From positions 38,040 to 87,167 of the forward strand of contig DTSE01000134.1 in assembly GCA_012965515.1 (NCBI GenBank): a DNA stretch of 49,128 nt, given 5' to 3'. A program made the position numbers and the translations under genes. Numbering within the stretch: the first letter of the stretch is position 1; each line of letters opens with the position of its first letter. This document shows, one piece after another, positions 33,128 to 41,210 of this stretch. The notes beneath the pieces are model-generated. The model was not told the origin of the DNA. It ran no database searches and worked only from the letters and a program-made list of their open reading frames with translations. This stretch comes from Candidatus Melainabacteria bacterium (GTDB taxonomy: Bacteria; Cyanobacteriota; Vampirovibrionia; Obscuribacterales; Obscuribacteraceae).

Positions 33128-34627
33128 TTAGCCAGGCTCGTGTCCGTTGTTGTTGTTGTTGTTGTTATTATTATCGCCATTAGACGAATCAGCGTGACTG
33201 CCAATGGTCATGCGCAGGTCGGCAAACTTCTCTGCAATTGCTAATGCAGTTTGCGGGCGATCTGCCTCTTCCATACTAGTGAGTTTAAGAACTATTTGGT
33301 CAAGTTCTTCAGGAACATCCGGTCGGAGTTCTTTCGGACTGGATTCAGAAAGTGGTTCCGGATCCTTTGCTGTGAGCAGGTAGTGCAGAGTTCCGCCCAG
33401 CGCATAAATGTCGCTCAGTGTGCTGGCTTTACCGCGCAATTGTTCTGGCGCCATATAAGCCTGCTTGCCGACCAATGTTCCTGTTGCTGTGCCGACAAAT
33501 TCATTTGCTGCTCCGAAGTCGATCAGTTTTACAGATCCGTTCTCATTGAGAACAATGTTTTCGGGAGTCAGATCGCGGTGAATAATAGGCGGTGCTTGTT
33601 CATGTAAATACTTGAGTATGCCCGCAATTTCATGCGCCCATTTAACAACATGCGCAGTGGGCTGTGGTCCGTTTTGCTTCACCAGCTGACGAAGATCTTG
33701 CCCGCGCACATATTCCAGTAAAAGATAATGCCTTCCTTCCTCGTGGAAGTGATCGAAAACTTTGGCAATCTGATCGTGATCTAGCCGAATGAGAAACTGC
33801 GCTTCGCGAGCGAACAATTCCATTGCCTTGTCACGCGCTTTCTCTTCTGTGCCTTCGGGAATAACGGCTTCTTTGACGATGACCATCTCTTTCTCATTCA
33901 ATTGCGCTAGGTAAATAGCCGACAATCCGCCGAATGCTAGTTGTTTTACTATCTTGATTCTGCCGTCCTGCAACTTGCGATCAGGTTCAAGTGGAACGAA
34001 AGCGGTGGCACTAAATCTGCGACTGAGTTCCTCTTCCCACATCTGCGTGTAACTAAGTTTGTCTATGCCCAGGTTTTGGTTCTGCAACTGATCGTGGAAT
34101 GCGATCAACTCCGGCGTCCTGCGACACTGTGCACCCCAGACTTCCAGTGACAGAAGCAAGCGTTCTAAATCGCTTCGTTTCAGACTCTTCAGTGGAATGT
34201 CTACATGTCCACCAGAGTTGAAATGCAGATTCAATTTTCCTTGCGGAAGATTCTCCTTTGTTTTGCTCTGTGTGTCGGAAATGAGTAAGCGCGCTTCTTT
34301 AAGATCGGACCAAAGCCTTTCTCTGCGAAACTTCAACATTGGAAGAAAAAGAAGTGGGAATGAAAAACCTTCTTTGCTTACAAGCAGGCGGTCATCTTCG
34401 CAAATGGCTGCAAGGACTATCGAAACAAAAGGAATTGCCATCAAAACAGACAATACAATTGCAGAAATGACTGGCGGAACGGCTTGTGCCTGCAAAAGCA
34501 TTGAAATGAAGAAGCCCAGGCAGAAAGGAACAACGATTGCCCACAGCGGCATGAGCGCACCCATGATGAAGAGCCCAACGCGCTGAGGCGTGCTTCGATA
34601 TTCGATTACGACTTCAAGCTCAGACAC
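33128..34627 (-). CDS. Membrane Ser/Thr protein kinase with N-terminal 2TM-PH-like region (B)
   Basis: A 499-residue kinase of the same unusual plan as its neighbour: two membrane helices (about 17-43 and 52-75), a PH-like strand-rich stretch (about 80-165), a linker with YTQMWEEELS (matching YTELWLQALS in kinase A), then the kinase domain from about 222. It has VIVKEA (K252), IIHRDLTPEN (D352; Thr 354 where lysine is usual), a normal DFG (370-372) and APEQ. The glycine loop is degenerate (LAFGGLSAIYLA). The C-terminus ends in nine consecutive asparagines. GTG 34627 has AGGG five bases before it. The two genes look like an old tandem duplication and are probably co-transcribed. Confidence 0.84.
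   Translation of the reverse strand: MSELEVVIEYRSTPQRVGLFIMGALMPLWAIVVPFCLGFFISMLLQAQAVPPVISAIVLSVLMAIPFVSIVLAAICEDDRLLVSKEGFSFPLLFLPMLKFRRERLWSDLKEARLLISDTQSKTKENLPQGKLNLHFNSGGHVDIPLKSLKRSDLERLLLSLEVWGAQCRRTPELIAFHDQLQNQNLGIDKLSYTQMWEEELSRRFSATAFVPLEPDRKLQDGRIKIVKQLAFGGLSAIYLAQLNEKEMVIVKEAVIPEGTEEKARDKAMELFAREAQFLIRLDHDQIAKVFDHFHEEGRHYLLLEYVRGQDLRQLVKQNGPQPTAHVVKWAHEIAGILKYLHEQAPPIIHRDLTPENIVLNENGSVKLIDFGAANEFVGTATGTLVGKQAYMAPEQLRGKASTLSDIYALGGTLHYLLTAKDPEPLSESSPKELRPDVPEELDQIVLKLTSMEEADRPQTALAIAEKFADLRMTIGSHADSSNGDNNNNNNNNNGHEPG
33146..33172 (-). repeat. Trinucleotide repeat encoding poly-Asn
   Basis: Seven GTT triplets (33146-33166) then two ATT triplets on the plus strand encode nine asparagines near the C-terminus of kinase B. 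The run of identical AAC codons is prone to length change by slippage, in frame. Confidence 0.9.
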
Positions 34628-34710
34628 TGAAACCCTACAGGGAGCTACAAAGACCTTTAACCCGACTATGCTCTTCCTATTCTAGCTAAGAGCGAAAAAA
34701 GAAACCGGAT

Positions 34711-34730
34711 TTGGGCGGGTTTTTACCCAA
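34711..34730 (-). terminator. Weak hairpin after the second SDR gene
   Basis: TTGGG (34711-34715) pairs with CCCAA (34726-34730); GGGT/ACCC (34717-34720, 34725-34728) is an alternative stem. It lies a few bases past the stop of the minus-strand SDR and before kinase B. No U-tract follows. Confidence 0.3.
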
Positions 34731-34732
34731 TT

Positions 34733-35608
34733 TCAGTTCTTTTCAGGGGTTTCACTAGAATCTACCAATTCCGAGGGCAAACGTTTGGCGATGGCAAAAA
34801 CTGCCGGAGGGCAGACGCCCGCGAGCCTTTCGAAGATCTTACCGGGGTGTGTAAGAATGATTTCCTGACTGCCGCCCTTTTCCATCGCTTTAATGATCTC
34901 AGCCGAGCACTCTTCTGAGGTGATAGACAAGAAACTGCGCATGAGAAAGCCTTGTAGATCTTTCTTGTTGCCGATAGAGGTGGGGTTTTTCAATTTCGAG
35001 ACATTGTTTTTGTCGAAAAACTCCGTACGAACCCAGCCCGGGCAAACGGTGATAATGTCGATATTCTTCGGCGCAAGCTCCGCAGCCATGCCTTCGGACA
35101 TGCCAGTGAGCGCAAACTTACTGGCCGCATAGCAAACGCTTCCGGGAAAGGAAATTTTGCCGGCAACTGAGGAGATGTTTACGATTTTTCCTCTACCGGA
35201 TTGGATGAAATGCGGCAGAACGCCATAAGTGAGGCGCAATGGCGCGAAGAAATTGACAGCAAAGACATGCTCCCAGTCCTCAACGTTGAGTTTCATAATA
35301 GTGCCGGGTTTCGCGAGACCAGCATTGTTAACCAGAACATCAACGCCGCCAAAGCTTTCCAGGCAAGTGTTTACAGCTGCGTCGGTGACCCACTGTTCGC
35401 TTACATCACCTACTACTTTTATGGCTTTGCCGCCGAATTCTTCCACAGCCTTACATGTTGCTTCCAACTGCTCTTCGGAGCGGGCGTTGAGAACCAGCCT
35501 GGCTTGATACTTCTTGGCTAAATCGAGCGCCAGGGCTTTTCCAATGCCAGATGAGGCGCCCGTGATGATGCCCTTGAATTGACCGTTCAAACCGCGCTTG
35601 GAAGCCAT
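34733..35608 (-). CDS. Short-chain dehydrogenase/reductase
   Basis: A classical SDR of 291 residues. Visible are TGASSGIG (16-23), the acidic-strand motif GDVS, NNAG (94-97), the catalytic serine in NISSVAG, Y160 and K164 in YAASK, and PGWVRTEF. The C-terminus carries a hydrophobic amphipathic stretch (LAGVCPPAVFAIAKRLP) that may touch the membrane, as in several lipid- or keto-acyl-acting SDRs. Substrate unknown. ATG 35608 has an AGGTAGGA ribosome site. It is on the same strand as the kinases but about 105 bases upstream of kinase B. Confidence 0.85.
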   Translation of the reverse strand: MASKRGLNGQFKGIITGASSGIGKALALDLAKKYQARLVLNARSEEQLEATCKAVEEFGGKAIKVVGDVSEQWVTDAAVNTCLESFGGVDVLVNNAGLAKPGTIMKLNVEDWEHVFAVNFFAPLRLTYGVLPHFIQSGRGKIVNISSVAGKISFPGSVCYAASKFALTGMSEGMAAELAPKNIDIITVCPGWVRTEFFDKNNVSKLKNPTSIGNKKDLQGFLMRSFLSITSEECSAEIIKAMEKGGSQEIILTHPGKIFERLAGVCPPAVFAIAKRLPSELVDSSETPEKN

Positions 35609-35771
35609 TGTCCTACCTCATTTATCGAACTCTTTAGTGAGAGTTGTTCACGTCGCTAAACTTTAGCCGCTCAATTATAGTGCGTCGTTATTCTCACAAA
35701 GTTTTCACAGGTCGCATTTACGATGGAAATTGAGGGGATATGGGTTTCTTTGGGGTTTTCTAACAAATTAC

Positions 35772-36320
35772 ATGAATAGCGCGCTTCTGTCTGAATGTTT
35801 GCGGGAGCTAAGCGCCAAGCTGGATTCGCGGGATATTTTGCTGTCTGACGCGATACTGAAGGCGCTGAAAATCCTGCGTATTTTTTATAGCAATGAAAAG
35901 TTGCATTTCTTCAATCGTGAGTTGCTTGGCTATTTGCAAGAGGAAATGGCCGACATTGAAGCGAGTAGGAAACGCAAGGAAGAAGGTCTTGTTGTTGAAG
36001 AACAGCTAGTCGCCTACAGATATTTGACGGGCTTTTGGGTAGAAGAGGCGATACTCAAGCGCGGGGTGAAAACCATTGCGTGCTTGCACACTCAGAAGAC
36101 GACTCTTTTTTGTAACTATGGCGTTGGTGAGATAGAGCAAGTAATGGCGAAACTCCATTGCGACGATCAGAATTATGTAGGCATAAAATTGTCTGAAAGT
36201 TCGACGCGTGTCTTTCTCTGTCGCGCCAGCCAGATCTATCGCTTGTACAGCTCAATTCGTCATCAGGTGAAACTGAAGATAGATGAGCTGATTGCGGAAC
36301 TGTGTAATGAAGAAGTCTAG
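35772..36320 (+). CDS. Hypothetical protein, weakly AbiTii-like N-terminus
   Basis: An about 182-residue soluble protein with no signal peptide. The stretch LSDAILKALKILRIFYSNEKLHFFNRELLGYL recalls in shape the AbiTii domain (helix of 'LS.LLRKA..LA', then 'W...EL.GY'), but the usual downstream 'P-x-Y-R' is not evident, so the link is tentative; I show it broken here as LSDAILKALKI and FFNRELLGYL. The rest is helical with a strand-rich centre and an acidic C-terminus. ATG 35772 is chosen because the upstream open stretch from TTG 35730 reads like non-coding sequence; neither start has a good ribosome site. Confidence 0.5.
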   Translation: MNSALLSECLRELSAKLDSRDILLSDAILKALKILRIFYSNEKLHFFNRELLGYLQEEMADIEASRKRKEEGLVVEEQLVAYRYLTGFWVEEAILKRGVKTIACLHTQKTTLFCNYGVGEIEQVMAKLHCDDQNYVGIKLSESSTRVFLCRASQIYRLYSSIRHQVKLKIDELIAELCNEEV

Positions 36321-36394
36321 ATTGGAATGGAATTGCTTCCGCCTCGGTACAAGCTTTTTGAATCGAACATCGACATTGCAAACGGATCTGGGCC

Positions 36395-36419
36395 GGGCGA
36401 TGATGGCATCTCCCCTACG
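36395..36419 (-). repeat. REP-like palindrome (copy f)
   Basis: GGGCGATG (36395-36402) and CATCTCCC (36407-36414) form an imperfect hairpin. On the minus strand it is preceded by GCGTAG, and that TAG (36417-36415) is the stop codon of the adjacent membrane-protein gene. It sits in the convergent gap after the AbiTii-like gene. Confidence 0.65.
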
Positions 36420-37677
36420 CTAATAGAATCAATGCTTCGATTCCGTAGAGTGCCATGAGTTCTGAGAAGATGGGATTGTAGTCTTCTTCCTTTAAAACCT
36501 CTGTCAGAGCGGTGATTGGCCGCTTTTCTGATAGACGTTTGCGCGCTTCTGCTAATCGCTTTTCACCGTATTCAGTGGCAATCTGCGTGTTCTTGAGTTT
36601 CCAGCTTCGCAATAGAAAAAGGAACGCTTTCAAGCACGGAAAAGCAAGAAAAACACTGACCAGAATCAGAGTCTGTGCATTTTGAAAGCCAAATACATTC
36701 AGCCAGACGAATCCGGCAATGAAGACAACAGTTGATGCACCAAGAGCGACTAAGGTCAATGCGACCATCATTGCCTTTCTGGCTGTTTGAAGAACTCTGA
36801 GGCGCCAGCTGTCTCTGTTGAGAACGACAGCAAGAGTTTCGAACTCGGTCAAATATGGCAAGAATTCCCTGACAGCAAAAATTCCTGTTATGAAAAACGA
36901 GGAGATGATTGCTGAACCAGTCATAACAGCGGCGGCAAACAACATGAGCGGAACGCCTGGTGAATTGCCTACAATCACGAGTGAAAACAAAAATACTAGA
37001 GGGAAAACGGAAATACCGACAAGTCCCATTTTTGCCGCAGCTTGGTGGCGCTGCGCTTCACTTACTAAGTAATTGTTTGCTACCAGATAGTCTCGAAGTG
37101 AAGTCGCAAATGCATTTTGATACCCCGCCGATATGAAATCAGCAAGCAAGCGCATCACGCCTGCCATCGAAAAATAGCGCTTCAACTGACGCGGATCGGC
37201 AATGATGTCTTTAACTACAAGTTTGAGTGACTTCGTGATGAATTGATAGAGGTCATAGATTCTTTTGACGAAACCGACTGGATTGGTTTTAAAATCTGGT
37301 GGCAAATATGGATCTGCCTTTTTCATCGCCCAGTCTTTTGCTGTTTCTTTAGCCAATGTCCACATCTTTTTTTCGTATTCGGCAGGCTCGGGAATCGCTG
37401 CACCCAGCTGCAACTTCGCAGCGCGTTGCAAGAGGTCTACTCCCATCACAAGGACCGCGTGATTAGTATCACCGCCTCTTAACATGTAGCCGATTTCAAC
37501 AGGTCGAAGTTCGGCTCTTTGGCCTGTGGAACTTGTCGGGATTAGACCTGTATTGGAATTGGTTAAGCCCGTATCTCTTTTCATGCGGCTTTCGATAGCC
37601 GCAGACAACCAGCTGGTCAGCGAGATTACGGCCAACGAAAATCCGAATGAATAGAGATAGATAATGTCTGGTGTCAT
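36415..37677 (-). CDS. Multi-pass membrane protein of unknown function
   Basis: About 420 residues with an N-terminal membrane helix (near 5-25), then a soluble region that opens with LRPVEIGYMLRGGDTNHAVL. This L-x-P-x-E-x-x-Y-x-x-x-G-G pattern resembles the TIGR04222/DUF2207-type membrane proteins of unknown role. Four or five helices follow between about 220 and 350, and a charged C-terminal tail of about 65 residues. ATG 37677 is preferred over TTG 37689, with little ribosome-site support for either. Its stop codon is the TAG inside a REP-like head. It follows the receiver-like gene on the same strand by about 105 bases. Confidence 0.6.
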   Translation of the reverse strand: MTPDIIYLYSFGFSLAVISLTSWLSAAIESRMKRDTGLTNSNTGLIPTSSTGQRAELRPVEIGYMLRGGDTNHAVLVMGVDLLQRAAKLQLGAAIPEPAEYEKKMWTLAKETAKDWAMKKADPYLPPDFKTNPVGFVKRIYDLYQFITKSLKLVVKDIIADPRQLKRYFSMAGVMRLLADFISAGYQNAFATSLRDYLVANNYLVSEAQRHQAAAKMGLVGISVFPLVFLFSLVIVGNSPGVPLMLFAAAVMTGSAIISSFFITGIFAVREFLPYLTEFETLAVVLNRDSWRLRVLQTARKAMMVALTLVALGASTVVFIAGFVWLNVFGFQNAQTLILVSVFLAFPCLKAFLFLLRSWKLKNTQIATEYGEKRLAEARKRLSEKRPITALTEVLKEEDYNPIFSELMALYGIEALILLA

Positions 37678-37782
37678 CAATGGGCGCAAAGACGAGTTTT
37701 GTCTTTTATACCCTCAGTGTAATCCAGCACAATCCACATTTGGGATCGTGCTGGAGACGACGCTTTGGCGGGATAAAGTTGT

Positions 37783-38202
37783 TTAACCTGCCATGGTTGC
37801 CGGTACGTAAACCGGAGCCACGGGGATGGCGCGTTTTTGCGCTGCTTTGCGAATACTTTCTGTCAGCTCGCTGAGCGAAAGTTTGGGGTTGATGTAACCG
37901 TCGAGATCTTTACCCAGGGCTGATTCCATGGGAGCGATATCACTTTCGTGCATCACCAGGATGGCTGGATGTGAAGCGGCGGCTTTTATTTTTGCGGTGG
38001 CAGCTGGTTGATCTTGCGCCAGCAGGCTGAAGTCAACGAGGACTACTTCCGGCTGATGGTACGACGTGCAGGCGGCAAGCTTGTCGCCACTGCAAGTGGT
38101 GCCTACTACTTCCAAATCAGTGTATTGCTCCAACCACAAGAGCAAAGAGACGAGCTTTGCGCCGTCCGGCTGAGCTATGAGCAGTTTGGTGCGGGGATTC
38201 AT
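37783..38202 (-). CDS. Atypical response-regulator receiver protein
   Basis: A stand-alone receiver-like domain of 139 residues with no output domain. The phospho-acceptor D57 sits in EVVLVDFSLL, and a beta-5 segment DGYINPKLSLSEL follows. The acidic pair at the end of beta-1 (normally DD) reads QP (residues 11-12, then D13), and the beta-5 lysine is shifted by one residue. Magnesium binding and phosphorylation may therefore be impaired, so it may work as a pseudo-receiver. ATG 38202 has GGAGTG upstream. No kinase is adjacent; the large histidine kinase at 44-47 kb lacks a receiver of its own. Confidence 0.65.
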   Translation of the reverse strand: MNPRTKLLIAQPDGAKLVSLLLWLEQYTDLEVVGTTCSGDKLAACTSYHQPEVVLVDFSLLAQDQPAATAKIKAAASHPAILVMHESDIAPMESALGKDLDGYINPKLSLSELTESIRKAAQKRAIPVAPVYVPATMAG

Positions 38203-38479
38203 GGTTCACTCCAAAAGGGGCGAGAGGGAAGAGGAGAGGACTGCGCAAGATCCGACCGGGACTTACAGAGTAAGTTCCCGAGCCATTCTTTAACTCGAAC
38301 ACACGAAAAAACTAAAGACAACCTAAATATTGATACAAGTGTATACCTTTATCTAGCGTTTTAGAACATCTAAGTGCTATCGCCCAATATGGCCAAGGAA
38401 GTACTCTAGATGCACATACATTCGTGTTTTGACCAAGCTGCCAAGTGAAATTGTAGAGAGAAAGTTAATGCGTTTTGAA

Positions 38480-40153
38480 TCACGGACGAGCCAGTGATAC
38501 CGCGCGTTCCGACGACGTGAAGGGGGCTCGCGCAGCACTTTGCGTCCTCCATGCACCCTTCTCAAACGTGATGTGGTGCAGGAAAGCAGCATTATTAGGA
38601 TTGGCGAAGTCAGACCTGACATGTCCGCCGCGCGACTCTTTTCTCAGGGCGCATGCCTTAGCGATCAACTTCGCTACCAAGAGCATGTTTGCAGATTCAC
38701 GTTCATATCGATCGATGCCGGTTTTGTATATAGATATGGCATCCAGTTGCTTTTCTAGTTTTTCCAGACCTTCAGCGTCCCGCACTAGACCTGCTCTGCG
38801 GTACATCAATGATTGGAGTTCGGTTCGGTCTGCCGGAACTGCAAACGGGCGGCAGTGTGAAAACCATGCTTCTGTGAGCTTGGCGTTCTTCTTATATGGG
38901 ATCGCTTTGAACGATTGAGAACTGATGTACTTGGCCAAGTTCAACGCCATGACTCCCGCTTCCAGGAGCGAATTGCTTGCCAATCTGTTGGCGCCATGCA
39001 GCCCTGTGGCAGCGCATTCGCCAAGTGCAAAGAGCCCGACGAGGCTGGTTTGTCCTTTGGCATCTGCGGTTATTCCACCCATGTAATAGTGAGCGGCCGG
39101 GCAAACTGGAACGGCTTCCTTGATCGGATCTACGCCAAGTTTTCTCAGAGTGGCCACGATGTTGGGGAATTTTGCTTCTATCTCTGCTTCCGAGCCGATT
39201 GGTCTCATGTCGAGATAGACACTGTCCAGATTTCGTTCCGCCATTGTCTGGTGAATCGCCTTTGCAACGGTGTCTCGGGTGGCGAGTTCTCCATCTTTAT
39301 GAAAGTCGAATGCAAAGCGGTGTCCGCGGTCGTCGATAAGTATTGCGCCTTGCCCTCTGACTGCTTCGGAAACCAAAAATGCAGGCTGACCTTCTTTGCA
39401 AAATGCTGTCGGATGGAATTGAATGAATTCCAAGTCTGTAAGTTTTGCGCCTGCTCGAGCGGCCAGCGCGATACCGTCGCCGGTGGCAACGGATGGGTTG
39501 GTGGTTCTGGTGAATACTTGTCCGGCGCCCCCTGTGGCCAAGACAACATAAGTTGCTGCAACGGAAAGAACGCCTTCATCTGTGAGTAGGAGCACGCCTG
39601 TGGCGACGCGAGGTGCCAGCGGAGTTGCTTGGAAGTGAAGAATGTCGAGTGCGAATGAGTTTTCGAGAATAATTGGCCGATTGAGATCTTCTTCGTTCGC
39701 TGCTTTTGCTATAAGCGCGTTGGCGAGTCCTTCGGCAATTGTTTTTCCGGTGGTGTCTTTAGAGTGCAGAACTCGAGGACTTGTGTGTCCGCCTTCCAGG
39801 TGCAAGGAGGGTGTTCCTGCGTCTGTCTTGTCAAAGTGAACACCGAGTGCGGAGAGTTTTTGAACCAGTTCTGCTCCACCATTGATAATCTGCTCAGCAA
39901 CCGCTTCATCGACCAGTCCGGCGCCTGATTGGATTGTGTCTTTAAGATGAGCTTGTCGTGAATCAGTGACGCTATCTTTGAGAACTGCGGCAAGACCGCC
40001 TTGAGCATATCGCGTATTGGAATCAAGTAGCTTGCCCTTGGTAGCGATAAGAACTCGTCTGCCTGCCTCGACAAGCTCGTTGGCGAGCAGGAGTCCGGCT
40101 AGCCCGGAGCCGATAATGACCGCATCAACTTTTATTGTGTGAAGTTCAGGCAT
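38480..40153 (-). CDS. nadB: L-aspartate oxidase
   Basis: The first enzyme of de novo NAD synthesis: a flavoprotein oxidising L-aspartate to iminoaspartate. It has 557 residues from ATG 40153, which has AAGGAGT seven bases upstream; the frame extends a further 43 codons without coding character. The FAD fold opens DAVIIGSGLAGLLLANEL. Motifs typical of NadB follow: NTRYAQGGLAA, HTSPRVLHSKDTTGK, EFIQFHPTAF, and the late GECAATGLHGANRLASNSLLE. The C-terminal helical domain is present, with a longer tail. Third gene of a nadC-nadA-nadB operon, 77 bases after nadA. Confidence 0.95.
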   Translation of the reverse strand: MPELHTIKVDAVIIGSGLAGLLLANELVEAGRRVLIATKGKLLDSNTRYAQGGLAAVLKDSVTDSRQAHLKDTIQSGAGLVDEAVAEQIINGGAELVQKLSALGVHFDKTDAGTPSLHLEGGHTSPRVLHSKDTTGKTIAEGLANALIAKAANEEDLNRPIILENSFALDILHFQATPLAPRVATGVLLLTDEGVLSVAATYVVLATGGAGQVFTRTTNPSVATGDGIALAARAGAKLTDLEFIQFHPTAFCKEGQPAFLVSEAVRGQGAILIDDRGHRFAFDFHKDGELATRDTVAKAIHQTMAERNLDSVYLDMRPIGSEAEIEAKFPNIVATLRKLGVDPIKEAVPVCPAAHYYMGGITADAKGQTSLVGLFALGECAATGLHGANRLASNSLLEAGVMALNLAKYISSQSFKAIPYKKNAKLTEAWFSHCRPFAVPADRTELQSLMYRRAGLVRDAEGLEKLEKQLDAISIYKTGIDRYERESANMLLVAKLIAKACALRKESRGGHVRSDFANPNNAAFLHHITFEKGAWRTQSAARAPFTSSERAVSLARP

Positions 40154-40229
40154 GCGCGTACTCCTTGTACTTGCCTGTTTGTGTAAGACCGTGGGAGGTC
40201 GGTGAGCGGCGCCTTTCGACAGGACTCCG

Positions 40230-41210
40230 TTACCCGATCGCCACCATGCGCTCGATTGATAAACGCGCTTTTGCTGCCACATCTTCGGGCACGGTCACTT
40301 GAAATTGGTCGTTGACGAGTGCCGCATGCAGTTTTTCCAGCGTGATCATCTTCATGAATTGGCAGCTCATCTCGTCGGCGATGGGGATGAACTCCTTCTC
40401 CGGATTTTGCTTCTTCAGTCTGTGAAGAATGCCTTCTTCCGTTGCGACGACAAATTGCTTGGCGGGCGATTGGCAGGCTCTGACAATCATGCCCTCAGTA
40501 GAGGCGACCTTTAGTTGATCGCCTTTGTCTTCGCGCGCGACGCGATCCAGATAAGGTGTCAGGCAGCCGCATTCCGGGTGGATGAGCAATTCCGCTTCCG
40601 GGTGCTCTTTCATCTTCTCGTCGATGGCGCGTGGGTGAATTGCAGCATGTACATGGCATTCGCCCATCCAGATATGCATGTTCTGGCGTCCGGTCATGCG
40701 CTTTACCCAGGAGCCTAAGAAGACGTCCGGCAGGAAGAGAATTTCTTTGTCAGGATCGATTGAATTGACCACTTGCAGTGCATTGCCGGAAGTGCAGCAG
40801 TAATCTGACTCTGCTTTGATGGCGGCGGTTGTGTTGACGTAAGAGACAACCACGGCACCAGGATGTTCGGCTTTCCATTTGAGCAGCCCGTCTAGTGTGA
40901 CTGAAGCTGCCAGGGAGCAGCCCGCTTCCAGATCCGGAATCAATACGCGTTTGTCAGGGCAAAGAATGGCAGCTGTTTCCGCCATAAAATGTACGCCGCA
41001 GAACACAATCACTTCGTTCTTTGTCGCAGCGGCTTGGCGAGACAATCCCAGTGAGTCGCCGACAAAGTCTGCGATGTCCTGAATAATCGGAATTTGGTAG
41101 TTGTGCGCCAGAATGATTGCATTGCGCTTCTTGCGAAGCTCGTTGATTTCTTGAATCAGTTCTTGATTGCGTGTGGAACTGGTGAATTCCACGTTCATTG
41201 TCGTTGTCAT
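40230..41210 (-). CDS. nadA: Quinolinate synthase
   Basis: Condenses iminoaspartate with dihydroxyacetone phosphate to quinolinate, using an oxygen-sensitive [4Fe-4S] cluster. Of its 326 residues, the three cluster cysteines fit C98 (EAGCSLA), C214 (HPECGC) and C283 (EMSCQFM). Substrate motifs AHNYQIPIIQDIADFVGDSL and VSYVNTTAAIKAESDYCCTS are typical. Its start overlaps the nadC stop (ATGA, 41207-41210), so the two are translationally coupled. It receives its unstable substrate from NadB, encoded next. Confidence 0.96.
   Translation of the reverse strand: MTTTMNVEFTSSTRNQELIQEINELRKKRNAIILAHNYQIPIIQDIADFVGDSLGLSRQAAATKNEVIVFCGVHFMAETAAILCPDKRVLIPDLEAGCSLAASVTLDGLLKWKAEHPGAVVVSYVNTTAAIKAESDYCCTSGNALQVVNSIDPDKEILFLPDVFLGSWVKRMTGRQNMHIWMGECHVHAAIHPRAIDEKMKEHPEAELLIHPECGCLTPYLDRVAREDKGDQLKVASTEGMIVRACQSPAKQFVVATEEGILHRLKKQNPEKEFIPIADEMSCQFMKMITLEKLHAALVNDQFQVTVPEDVAAKARLSIERMVAIG

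Noticed and set aside
38915-39589. A 224-codon open frame on the plus strand inside nadB
   Set aside because: It is antisense to well-conserved L-aspartate oxidase motifs; the translation looks like random cysteine-rich sequence.
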